This document shows, one piece after another, positions 35,084 to 43,655 of a stretch of 64,000 nucleotides of DNA (positions are counted from its first letter, which is position 1; every line of letters begins with the position of its first letter). Origin of the DNA: Anoxybacteroides rupiense (GTDB lineage: Bacteria > Bacillota > Bacilli > Bacillales > Anoxybacillaceae); NCBI RefSeq assembly GCF_014196195.1, contig NZ_JACIDF010000006.1:62001-126000 (forward strand), written 5' to 3'. Position numbers and translations under genes: made by a program. The notes under the pieces were generated by a model. It made no database searches, was not told where the DNA came from, and was given only the letters and a program-made list of their open reading frames with translations.

Positions 35084-36770
35084 CCGTTCTATCTGGCTGC
35101 AGCACTTTCGGAATATTGGCTGGATTGCGATTGTCCATTTGCTTCTATTATTAGCAATCGTTCCACTTCCGATTATGATGGCCTATACAAATGGCAAAAA
35201 TCAATTAGATTATCTCAGAGGTCTTAAAAATGTATTTGATATTTCCGCGCCGTTTCAAGGAATGCTCGTTTTTACGATTCCGGTTTTGTTAGGGATTTTT
35301 TTGTTTCGCTATATGCAAGTAAAACAGTCGGCTGACTATATGCATAGTTTACCGTTTCGTCGTGAATCATTATTTACACAACATATGATGCTCGGCGGGA
35401 TGATCCTGCTTGTTCCACTTATTTTTACCGCTTTAGTAGTGTCTGTTTTATGTTATTGGCTGCCACTTGATCGCATTGCATCGGCTGATATTGTACTATG
35501 GATAGCGGAAGTATTTTTGATGGAAATGTTTGTGTTTGCTGTTAGTGTTTTTGTCGGGATGCTGACAGGAATTTCGGTGCTTCAAGGTATATTTGCCTAC
35601 ATTTTATTTTTATTTCCAGCAGGAATTTTTGTTCTCGTATTAACGAATATGAGATATGTATTAGCCGGGTTTGCTGCTGATTATTATTTAAATGCTAATA
35701 TAGAGAAAATCGTTCCATTTATTCGATTTATAGAGCTGAGCATGCGAGATTTTAGCTTACAAGAAGCGATAGGCTACCTCTTTTTAACAGGATTATGCAT
35801 CGTCATGGCGTTATGGATGTATAGGAAGCGCCCTAGTGAAGCAGCCAATCAGGCGCTTGCTTTTCCGATATTGCGCCCGGTGTTTTTATTTGGGGTCCCT
35901 TTCTGCTTCATGCTTGTTGGGGGGATCTACTTTAGAGAAGTAATGAATGGCAGCTTCGGCTGGATTCTATTTGGTTATATGGTCTTCTCCATTATCGGAT
36001 TTTTGGTTGCGGAGATGGTGATCGAGAAAACATGGCGCGTCTTTCATAAATGGAAAGGATATGTCTACTTTTTGCTGCCTATGCTGCTTGTTGGCACTGT
36101 TCTTTATTTTGATCTGACAGGATATGAAAAACGAATGCCAAAGCTCGCCGATATTGAAAAGGTATACTTTGGTGATTCCGTGTCTCGATTTGACATAGAT
36201 ACGCAGCAAAGGGAACATCATTCATTGATAGAGCAGCCCAATCAATTTTTAAGTAGTAAAGAAAATATTCAAAATGTATATATTTTTCACGAACAACTCA
36301 TTGCCAATAAGCCGACACTGCCTTCACCGTTTGCCGATACTAAACGTGTCGTCATCGGATATGTTTTGAAAAATGGGGATCGCCTCATTCGGGTATACGA
36401 TGTGCCTACCGATCCATACATGCCTTTTTATAAACAGATCATTGAATCAAATGAATATAAGCAAAATTACTATTTTATTTTGCGAGAAAAAGAAGTGGTG
36501 CCAATCCGTCAAGTAACTATTATGATGGGAGATGAAAGATTCAAAGAAATCGTGCTCAGCGATCCAAAGGAGATAAGCGGATTTATGGAAGGATTAAAAA
36601 ACGATCTGAGACAGGAAAGTGCGGAATCCATACTGAAAAACCATGAATCATGGGGAACGATTGAGTTACTCCAAAGCGATGGAGATATTATTTATGTTAC
36701 GTGGAAAAAAACATATGCTAATATCGAGAAGTGGCTGTCCCGGCAAAAATTACTTCCCAATCACAGATAG
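35058..36770 (+). CDS. ABC-2 type permease with large C-terminal domain (YtrC/DUF6449-like)
   Basis: 570 residues: about ten hydrophobic helices up to roughly residue 370, with MHSLPFRRESLF as the typical early cytosolic loop of this family, then about 200 hydrophilic residues beginning after the last helix (YFDLTGYEKRMPKLADIEKV). The soluble part is probably extracytoplasmic. ATG 35058 has GGGGAGG at 7 nt and lies inside the ATPase gene. The arrangement gntR-ATPase-permease corresponds to a shortened ytr-type operon without the ytrE/F genes. Confidence 0.82.
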   Translation: MLSKALWFNRSIWLQHFRNIGWIAIVHLLLLLAIVPLPIMMAYTNGKNQLDYLRGLKNVFDISAPFQGMLVFTIPVLLGIFLFRYMQVKQSADYMHSLPFRRESLFTQHMMLGGMILLVPLIFTALVVSVLCYWLPLDRIASADIVLWIAEVFLMEMFVFAVSVFVGMLTGISVLQGIFAYILFLFPAGIFVLVLTNMRYVLAGFAADYYLNANIEKIVPFIRFIELSMRDFSLQEAIGYLFLTGLCIVMALWMYRKRPSEAANQALAFPILRPVFLFGVPFCFMLVGGIYFREVMNGSFGWILFGYMVFSIIGFLVAEMVIEKTWRVFHKWKGYVYFLLPMLLVGTVLYFDLTGYEKRMPKLADIEKVYFGDSVSRFDIDTQQREHHSLIEQPNQFLSSKENIQNVYIFHEQLIANKPTLPSPFADTKRVVIGYVLKNGDRLIRVYDVPTDPYMPFYKQIIESNEYKQNYYFILREKEVVPIRQVTIMMGDERFKEIVLSDPKEISGFMEGLKNDLRQESAESILKNHESWGTIELLQSDGDIIYVTWKKTYANIEKWLSRQKLLPNHR

Positions 36771-36888
36771 CAAACAAAAGCGATTGGCTAAGCTGAGATA
36801 GGAAAGAGCAAAGAAAAGGGGATCGATGGTTGCGAGTTTATGAAAGGATCTGGAAGCGGCATGGCTCAAACTTCCGTCACACGTTTGT

Positions 36889-36930
36889 AAAACGAAGGCA
36901 AGCCTGCGGATTGGCCTTCGTTTTATTTTT
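36889..36930 (+). terminator. intrinsic terminator after the ABC operon
   Basis: 11-bp stem AAAACGAAGGC / GCCTTCGTTTT with a 14-nt loop, then T-rich. Confidence 0.85.
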
Positions 36931-37051
36931 TTCAAATGGGCGGATTGGCTTGTTATCCGCATAGTCGCTTAGGAAAGCAGAAGCAATGATTTTCAGCGAT
37001 CAGCGCGTCATCTAGCTATGAATGCGCTTTATCTTTGGTCAATGAGCCAAA

Positions 37052-37088
37052 AACAAACAAGGCCATAGCGCCTTGTTTGTTATTGATT
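37052..37088. terminator. second intrinsic terminator / inverted repeat
   Basis: Perfect 12-bp stem AACAAACAAGGC / GCCTTGTTTGTT with loop CATAGC, followed by a T-containing stretch. It separates the ABC operon from the cad operon. Confidence 0.7.
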
Positions 37089-37183
37089 TTTGTTTAAGTT
37101 TTCCACTTTGAAACGCCATGTAAGCGGGAGAGAAATAAAAAGCAAAATGAATGGACCGATTGTTTGCTTATTATATATACTAT

Positions 37184-37203
37184 ATTCAAATGAACATTTG
37201 AAT
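37184..37203. promoter_or_regulatory. CadC operator
   Basis: Perfect 20-bp palindrome ATTCAAATGAACATTTGAAT, ending 11 bp before the cadC start. It matches the TCAAATA-n-TATTTGA type of operator bound by the staphylococcal CadC repressor. Confidence 0.85.
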
Positions 37204-37214
37204 GAGGGGATAAA

Positions 37215-37577
37215 ATGGTTCGCGACATGTGTGAAGTGTTTTGTTTTGATGAGAAAAAAGTAGCAGCTGTAAAGGGAAAAATGGATAAGATTGCAGGAGT
37301 CGAACAACTGTTTAAAGCTTTATCGGATGCCACTCGTTTAAAAATTGCTTATGCGCTTACATTGGAAAAAGAATTATGTGTTTGCGATGTTGTTCCTATA
37401 ATTGACGCGACCGTAGCAACGGCCTCGCATCATTTGCGCGTTCTTCGTGATATGGGGCTTGCTAAGCATCGAAAAGAAGGAAAGCTTGTGTTTTATTCGT
37501 TAAAGGATGAGCACCTCTATCAATTCGTATCGATGGCTCTTATGCATGTAGGAGAGGAGGGAGGAGATGGAAAATAG
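37215..37577 (+). CDS. cadC: cadmium/lead/zinc-responsive ArsR-family repressor
   Basis: 120-residue ArsR/SmtB protein. All four cysteines of the CadC metal site are present: Cys6 and Cys10 in DMCEVFCFDE and Cys55 and Cys57 in ELCVCDV. The recognition helix is VATASHHLRVLRDMGLAKH. The protein would leave the palindromic operator when Cd, Pb or Zn binds. The gene overlaps cadA by 11 bp. The N-terminal cysteines distinguish it from the zinc-only SmtB/CzrA types. Confidence 0.93.
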   Translation: MVRDMCEVFCFDEKKVAAVKGKMDKIAGVEQLFKALSDATRLKIAYALTLEKELCVCDVVPIIDATVATASHHLRVLRDMGLAKHRKEGKLVFYSLKDEHLYQFVSMALMHVGEEGGDGK

Positions 37578-39672
37578 ACATGTATATCGTCTTCAAGGAC
37601 TTTCCTGTGCGAATTGTGCAGCAAAATTTGAACAAAACGTCAAAGCAATTGCGACGGTAAAAGAGGCGCATGTGAATTTTGGAGCCGCCAAACTGACCGT
37701 TATTGGCGAGGCCTCGATTGCAGAGTTGGAGAAAGCGGGAGCCTTTGAAGGAATTCGTCTCATTCCAGAGCACGCCCAAACGCAGTCATCGGCGCCAGAA
37801 TTTTGGCAAACACGGGCTACTGTATTGGCATTGATTTCTGCCTGCTTTCTTATGGTGGGATATGCAGCTTCTTTATGGATGAAAGAAAGCGAATGGCTTG
37901 CGGTTGGAGCATTTGCCTTAGCAATTGCTGTGGGCGGTTATGATTTGCTTCGAGTGGGATTGCTAAATTTATGGCATTTCCGCTTTGATATGAAAACACT
38001 GATGACAATTGCGATCATCGGGGCAGCGTTTATCGGAGAGTGGAAAGAAGGAGCCGTTGTTGTACTTTTGTTTGCTATCAGTGAAGCGCTGGAACGCTAT
38101 GCAATGGATCGGTCTCGTCGTTCAATTCAGTACTTGATTGATGCCGCACCAAAAAAGGCGATGGTTCGCAAAGGGAATCAGGAATATGAAGTCGATGTTG
38201 ATGAACTGGAGATTGATGATATTATGATTGTCAAGCCAGGACAAAAAATTGCGGCAGACGGCATTGTTGTGCACGGGGCCTCAGCCGTTAATGAAGCGAC
38301 CATTACAGGAGAATCAATGCCTGTTTATAAAAGTGTGAATGATGAGGTGTATGCCGGAACTATTAATGAGGAAGGGGCATTAGAGGTCCAAGTCACGAAA
38401 AAACGCAGCGAATCTATGTTGGCGAAAATGATTGATCTTGTCGAAGAAGCTCAAGCCGAGCGGGCTCCTGCTCAACAATTAGTCGATCGCTTCGCCCGCT
38501 ATTATACCCCGCTGATTATGATGATCGCTTTTATTGTTGCTGTGACGCCTCCTCTTCTGTTCGGAGAAAATTGGGAAGCATGGGTTTATCGTGGATTAGC
38601 TGTATTGGTGGTCGGCTGTCCATGTGCGCTTGTCATCAGTACTCCTGTCGCTATTGTCACAGCCATCGGTCATGCCGCACGGCGCGGGATTCTTATCAAA
38701 GGCGGAATTTATTTGGAAGAAATGGGGAAAATCGCAGCTATCGCTTTTGATAAAACGGGAACTTTGACAAAAGGAACGCCAGAAGTGGCAGCTATCCGTT
38801 TATTTTCTGATCATGTCATGGAAGAAGAATGGCTTCAGATTGCTGCTGCGATCGAAAAATATTCTCAGCACCCCATTGCTTCAGCCATTGTGCGAAAAGC
38901 ACAAGAGCGAGGCATTGTACTCACTGATCGTCAAGTGACGAATTTTTATTCGGTTACAGGAAAGGGAGCTTCCGCATCCGTCGACGGAATCACCTATTAT
39001 ATTGGAAGCCCGGCTTTGTTTTCAGAATATCTGTTATCGAAGGAGGTTCACGCTACCATTCAGCAGCTTCAACAGGCAGGAAATACGGTGGTTGTGCTGG
39101 GAAGTGAGCATCAGTTGCTAGGAGTGGCGGCCGTTTCTGACCAAGTTCGTGAATATGCAGCGGATATCATTCAAGAGCTTCGCAAAGAAAAAATAAAACA
39201 GCTGACAGTAGTCACAGGAGATCAGCGGGTGACGGCTGAACATGTTAGCCACTCAATTGGCCTCACAGAAATACAAGCAGAATTGCTTCCTGAAGATAAG
39301 CTTCGCGTGATGAAAGAAATGAGAGAGAAATATGGTCGAGTGGCGATGATCGGTGATGGAGTTAATGATGCCCCGGCATTAGCAGCAGCCAATGTTGGAG
39401 TGGCGTTGGGAACAGGGGGAACCGATGTAGCTCTGGAAACGGCGGATATTGTTTTAATGGGAGATGATCTTCGCCAACTACCTTATGTCATTCGCCTAAG
39501 TCGTAAAGCGCTGCGAATGATTAAAGAAAATATTGTTTTAGCTTTATCTTTAAAGCTTTTGGCCTTAATTTTGATCGTTCCTGGATGGCTTACATTGTGG
39601 ATGGCGATTTTTGCAGATATGGGAGCAACATTCATCGTGCTTTTCAATTCAATGCGCTTAATGCGAATATAG
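37567..39672 (+). CDS. cadA: Cd/Zn/Co-exporting P1B-type ATPase
   Basis: 701-residue heavy-metal P-type ATPase. There is one N-terminal metal-binding domain with Cys14/Cys17 in GLSCANCAAK, the actuator motif TGES at 247-250, the intramembrane CPC at 351-353, and the phosphorylated Asp395 in DKTGTLT. GDGVNDAPAL lies near residue 600. Eight membrane helices are expected. CPC followed by the later membrane motif and pairing with CadC place it in the Cd/Zn class rather than the Cu class. GGAGGGAGGAG precedes the ATG inside cadC. Confidence 0.94.
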   Translation: MENRHVYRLQGLSCANCAAKFEQNVKAIATVKEAHVNFGAAKLTVIGEASIAELEKAGAFEGIRLIPEHAQTQSSAPEFWQTRATVLALISACFLMVGYAASLWMKESEWLAVGAFALAIAVGGYDLLRVGLLNLWHFRFDMKTLMTIAIIGAAFIGEWKEGAVVVLLFAISEALERYAMDRSRRSIQYLIDAAPKKAMVRKGNQEYEVDVDELEIDDIMIVKPGQKIAADGIVVHGASAVNEATITGESMPVYKSVNDEVYAGTINEEGALEVQVTKKRSESMLAKMIDLVEEAQAERAPAQQLVDRFARYYTPLIMMIAFIVAVTPPLLFGENWEAWVYRGLAVLVVGCPCALVISTPVAIVTAIGHAARRGILIKGGIYLEEMGKIAAIAFDKTGTLTKGTPEVAAIRLFSDHVMEEEWLQIAAAIEKYSQHPIASAIVRKAQERGIVLTDRQVTNFYSVTGKGASASVDGITYYIGSPALFSEYLLSKEVHATIQQLQQAGNTVVVLGSEHQLLGVAAVSDQVREYAADIIQELRKEKIKQLTVVTGDQRVTAEHVSHSIGLTEIQAELLPEDKLRVMKEMREKYGRVAMIGDGVNDAPALAAANVGVALGTGGTDVALETADIVLMGDDLRQLPYVIRLSRKALRMIKENIVLALSLKLLALILIVPGWLTLWMAIFADMGATFIVLFNSMRLMRI

Positions 39673-39680
39673 CGTGCAAG

Positions 39681-39713
39681 CCCTCTTTCCCTCATGGGGA
39701 TAGAGGGGTTTTT
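39681..39713 (+). terminator. intrinsic terminator after cadA
   Basis: 11-bp stem CCCTCTTTCCC / GGGATAGAGGG with one internal mismatch, loop TCATG, then seven T-rich bases. Confidence 0.85.
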
Positions 39714-39879
39714 TCCTTATGAAGTGTCCGTTTCTTCCACCCAAATTCTATAGATTATATCGCATGATCCTTTTATGATTTTAATTTTATTATATTTTTT
39801 TAGAAGGAAACAACAAGAAATTTGTAGAATGAATAAAATAACGCTTTATCTAAAAATTATAGAAAAGGGCGGAATTTAA

Positions 39880-41340
39880 ATGAAAAAAGAACATGTATAT
39901 GTGTCGAAGAGTGAAGAAATTTTTCATAGGCAGGAAGGGATCATCATTACCAATCGTGATGCTAGAATTGTTGCTGTGAATGAAATACTGCTAGCCTCCA
40001 TTGGCTACCGCCAGCAGCAATTGATTGGCCAGCCTGTCCATCTATTGTTTACGCAAAGTTATAGTATTTCTACCTATCATCTCATTTGGGAGAATGTTTT
40101 AAAGGAGGGCTATTGGGACGGAAATGTTCATTCGTATCAATTGCAAGACGGGCTCCTTTTAAGACGTTTAACCGTCTATGGTTTAGCGGATCATCATGGC
40201 CAAAACAATTTATTTATATGGAAGTTTTCTGACATATTGGAAATCGAGAACGTACTGAACGCTATTTATAAAATACCAATGATGGCTGTTGTTACATTGT
40301 ATAAGGATATGACGATCAAGCACTGGAGCGAAGCAGCAGAATTATTATTCGGATGGAAAAAAGAAGAGATCATTGGCCGGCCTTTACTTTCATTATTTTC
40401 ATACCATTTGTTTGATCTGGCTAAAATGATTCGTCAGACAGGGAGTGAGGGGCTTTTAGATTTGGAATGCGAAGCAAGAAAAAAAGATACAACGATGATG
40501 AATGTTGTTTTTTCAGTCGTTCCAGTCACGGACTCAGTTGGAGCAACGACAGGATATGTTATGACGATCAGGGATGTAACAAAGGTCAAACAAAAAGAAC
40601 GAGAGCAGCAAAAGAATTCAGAGCTGATCAAAAACATTCAGCAAAGCATATTCACTTCTCCGATTCAAACGAAGGATATAACGATGGATGCGGTTTATAT
40701 TCCATCGGAGGAATTATCTGGGGATATGTATGCTTGCTATCGAATTGATGAGGTTCGCTTTGGGGTTATAATAATCGACATTATGTGCCGCGGACTTTCC
40801 TCTTCTCTAATCATTATGTTATTGCGCTCACAATTAAGAGAGCTCATCCTTCGTGTTACTGATCCCGCTTGTGTAGCGACGGAGCTTGAAAAATATGTAC
40901 AAACCCTATTCCCCGAGAGCTCTAGAGAAATGTCCTCACTGTTTTCAATGATTTATGCTGTAATCGATACAAAAAAGCAACAAATTGAATATATAAATGC
41001 AGGCCATCCTTCCGGGTTTTTATTAACTAATAATGAAATTATTGAGATGGATCAAGGAGGATGGGCGATCGGCAGTCCATTTTCTGTTCCGTTTAAAAAA
41101 GAAGTGATTCATTATAATCAACAGGTAAGGCTTTTTTTATATACAGATGGAATTCTAGGGGAAATCGACCAGTCCCCATTATCCAGTATGATTAACATTC
41201 TTCATGATTTGAAAGAACATCGTTCTTTATCTGATCAACAATTTTTGCGACTGCTTGTTGATAAGCATATATGCGAGAACCGCCCGGCAAATGACGTGTG
41301 TATGCTTTCGATGACGATTGGCGAAGCCTCAAAGGATTGA
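39880..41340 (+). CDS. PAS-PAS-PP2C (SpoIIE/RsbU-type) serine phosphatase
   Basis: 486-residue soluble protein. PAS 1 lies at about 15-120 (GIIITNRDARIVAVNEILLA), PAS 2 at about 125-240 (HWSEAAELLFGWKKEEIIGR) and a PP2C domain at about 245-486 with the metal-binding aspartates in SGDMYACYRID, VIIIDIMCRGLSSSL, LYTDGI and NDVCML. This is the architecture of RsbP-like phosphatases that dephosphorylate an anti-anti-sigma factor, but no such partner lies nearby. The usual GHG in the second motif reads CRG here. The signal may be redox, energy or a small ligand. The gene is monocistronic. Confidence 0.85.
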   Translation: MKKEHVYVSKSEEIFHRQEGIIITNRDARIVAVNEILLASIGYRQQQLIGQPVHLLFTQSYSISTYHLIWENVLKEGYWDGNVHSYQLQDGLLLRRLTVYGLADHHGQNNLFIWKFSDILEIENVLNAIYKIPMMAVVTLYKDMTIKHWSEAAELLFGWKKEEIIGRPLLSLFSYHLFDLAKMIRQTGSEGLLDLECEARKKDTTMMNVVFSVVPVTDSVGATTGYVMTIRDVTKVKQKEREQQKNSELIKNIQQSIFTSPIQTKDITMDAVYIPSEELSGDMYACYRIDEVRFGVIIIDIMCRGLSSSLIIMLLRSQLRELILRVTDPACVATELEKYVQTLFPESSREMSSLFSMIYAVIDTKKQQIEYINAGHPSGFLLTNNEIIEMDQGGWAIGSPFSVPFKKEVIHYNQQVRLFLYTDGILGEIDQSPLSSMINILHDLKEHRSLSDQQFLRLLVDKHICENRPANDVCMLSMTIGEASKD

Positions 41341-41508
41341 TCAATATTGTGGTTGATGTTGCTGCACGCGGCGAAGTGACTGAAAAGCAAGGATAAAAAA
41401 GAGTACATAATGATCAGTTTGTCCTGTTTTTTGTTGCCATTCCTTGTTTTTTGAATAGCTGCCGCTGCTTTTTTAATTGTTGTGGCGCTGTTAGATAAGC
41501 GTTGCATG

Positions 41509-41540
41509 AGTTTCATCCTTTTTGTTGAAACTTTTTTTTT
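41509..41540 (+). terminator. intrinsic terminator
   Basis: 7-bp stem AGTTTCA / TGAAACT with a 10-nt loop and nine or more T. It lies 170 bp after the phosphatase gene and probably ends its mRNA. Confidence 0.75.
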
Positions 41541-41915
41541 GTCTAAATTATATTTACTGGATGATGATTGTTGTACGTCTCACTGCTGGAACATTGCCTC
41601 ATAAATCGTTTACTGCCGCTATTTCTCTCTGCTTCTTTTCACTTCTCTTCTGATATGTTCATCATAGGATTATTAATGAGGGACATATATTCGCAAAAAT
41701 GGTTTTATGGTTAGTGATTTCTAAAAAAATGAGGAGTGTATATATTTTTACGAGGAGATCACGGATCTGGGTGTTTTTTGTATAAGAGGATGAGTGAGGA
41801 AATGTCTACTGTATATGCATAATCAGTTAGTGTATATACCACTGTATCAAAAAAATTGTAAAACCTCCACCATGCAAGTTAAAATAAAAGACACAACGAA
41901 GGGTGGGGAAAAACA
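41541..41915. other. intergenic region before the ABC exporter operon
   Basis: About 375 bp, AT-rich, with no open frame that looks like protein. The last 40 bp carry the ribosome site of the exporter gene (GGGTGGGG). No clear promoter or operator could be fixed. Confidence 0.4.
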
Positions 41916-43655
41916 ATGCGCTATGTATTATCCTATTTAAAATCGTACAGAAAATGGATGATAATAGCCTGGATGCTCATGTTGATTGAATTGTTTGTGG
42001 AACTGTGGCATCCGTTATTAATGGAAAAAATTATTGATAATGGAGTGATGAAAAATGACTTGCATGTCATTTGGAAATGGGGCGCTGTGATGGTTGCGAC
42101 CTCTCTTCTTGCTTTTCTGTCTGGTATTGCCAATTCGTTTGTTGCCGCTTACGTTGGACAACAGTACGGATTTGCGTTGCGAAATGCGCTCTTTCAAAAG
42201 GTTCAGTCGTTTTCGCTATTTCATTTTTCCCAATTTCCAACGGCTTCTTTAATTACGAGGATGACGAATGATGTATCCCAAATGCAAAATATGGTATTTA
42301 TGAGCTTGCGAGTGATGCTTAGGGCGCCACTCTTGATTATTTTTGGTGTAGTCATGGCGCTGTTTGTCCATGTGAAGCTTGCTCTTATTTTGCTCATTGT
42401 CGTACCGGCGTCGCTCGCTTTTTTACTTTTTATGATGAACAAAGCCGCTCAATTCTTTACAAAGGTGCAGCACATATTGGACCGTGTCAACAGCATTATG
42501 GGCGAAAATATCGCTGGTATAAGACTGATTAAGGCATGGGGGCGCAGCCTTTATGAGAAAACAAGATTTACCGAAACGAATCAAGCGCTTATGACACGGA
42601 CCGTGACCGTTTTGCGACTTATAGAAACGATCACTCCTGTTTTGCTGTTGGTGATGAATATGGCAATCGTTATCATTTTACTCATCGGACGAGTGGAAAT
42701 TCATACAGGCAGTGCAACAGCAGGGGAAGTCGTTGCGGTGATTAATTACACGACACGTATGACGGCTGCTTTATCGATCTTTACTTTTGTAACGACAGCG
42801 TTTTCTCGTGCCAAGGCATCAGGGCAGCGTATTGCCAATATACTGACAGCACCGGTTGATATGCTCGATAAGGACAAACGAGACGAACAGCCTATTGAAG
42901 CAGGAAGCATTCAATTTGAGAACGTTTCGTTTCGATATCCGGAAACTGATGTCGATGTATTGCGAGACATTTCGTTTTCTATCGGTGCGCATGAAACGGT
43001 AGCGATTTTGGGAGAGACTGGTTCTGGCAAGTCTTCGCTGCTGCAGCTGATTCCTCGGCTATATGATGCTATGGACGGAACCATTAAAGTGGACGGAATC
43101 GACATTCGGCAAATAAGACAAGAACGCTTGCGCACAGCTATCGGCTTTGTACCGCAGGATATTTTGTTATTTTCGGGAACGATTCGCGATAACATTTGCT
43201 TTGGAATGGACAACGTGACAGAAGAAGAGATGATACAAGCTGCGAAAAACGCCCAAATTCATAATACCATTATGAGTTTTCCCGAAGGGTATGATACGAT
43301 GGTCGGACAAAAAGGGGTGACTCTGTCGGGAGGACAAAAACAGCGTATTTCTATCGCTCGAGCACTTGTGCGCCATCCCAAAATTCTTTTGTTAGATGAC
43401 AGTACAAGCGCATTGGATGTTCAAACAGAAGCTCAGTTGTTACAGGCATTAAAATCCTATTCATGCACAACTCTCATTGTCACTCAAAAAATATCAACCG
43501 CCATGGAGGCAGATACGATTATTTTGCTTAAAGACGGAAAATTGCTGGCGCATGGAACGCATGAATATTTGTTACGAACGAACGAGTTATACTCTAAGCT
43601 TGTTGAATCACAGCTTGGAAAGAAGGGAATTAGCGATGTTAAGAGCACCACATAG
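41916..43655 (+). CDS. heterodimeric ABC exporter, subunit 1 (degenerate catalytic site)
   Basis: 579-residue half-transporter: six helices (residues 1-320) and an ATPase domain. Walker A is GETGSGKSSLL and the signature is LSGGQKQR. Walker B is LLLDDSTSALD, in which the catalytic Glu is replaced by Asp. This change marks the degenerate site of heterodimeric exporters such as BmrCD or TM287/288. Its partner follows with a 20-bp overlap. It belongs to the YfiB/YheI-like multidrug class, and the cargo is unknown. Confidence 0.88.
   Translation: MRYVLSYLKSYRKWMIIAWMLMLIELFVELWHPLLMEKIIDNGVMKNDLHVIWKWGAVMVATSLLAFLSGIANSFVAAYVGQQYGFALRNALFQKVQSFSLFHFSQFPTASLITRMTNDVSQMQNMVFMSLRVMLRAPLLIIFGVVMALFVHVKLALILLIVVPASLAFLLFMMNKAAQFFTKVQHILDRVNSIMGENIAGIRLIKAWGRSLYEKTRFTETNQALMTRTVTVLRLIETITPVLLLVMNMAIVIILLIGRVEIHTGSATAGEVVAVINYTTRMTAALSIFTFVTTAFSRAKASGQRIANILTAPVDMLDKDKRDEQPIEAGSIQFENVSFRYPETDVDVLRDISFSIGAHETVAILGETGSGKSSLLQLIPRLYDAMDGTIKVDGIDIRQIRQERLRTAIGFVPQDILLFSGTIRDNICFGMDNVTEEEMIQAAKNAQIHNTIMSFPEGYDTMVGQKGVTLSGGQKQRISIARALVRHPKILLLDDSTSALDVQTEAQLLQALKSYSCTTLIVTQKISTAMEADTIILLKDGKLLAHGTHEYLLRTNELYSKLVESQLGKKGISDVKSTT

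Noticed and set aside
41235-41516. 93-codon minus-strand frame with a hydrophobic stretch
   Set aside because: Overlaps antisense to the PP2C gene end and starts within a plus-strand terminator; the apparent ribosome site is poor.
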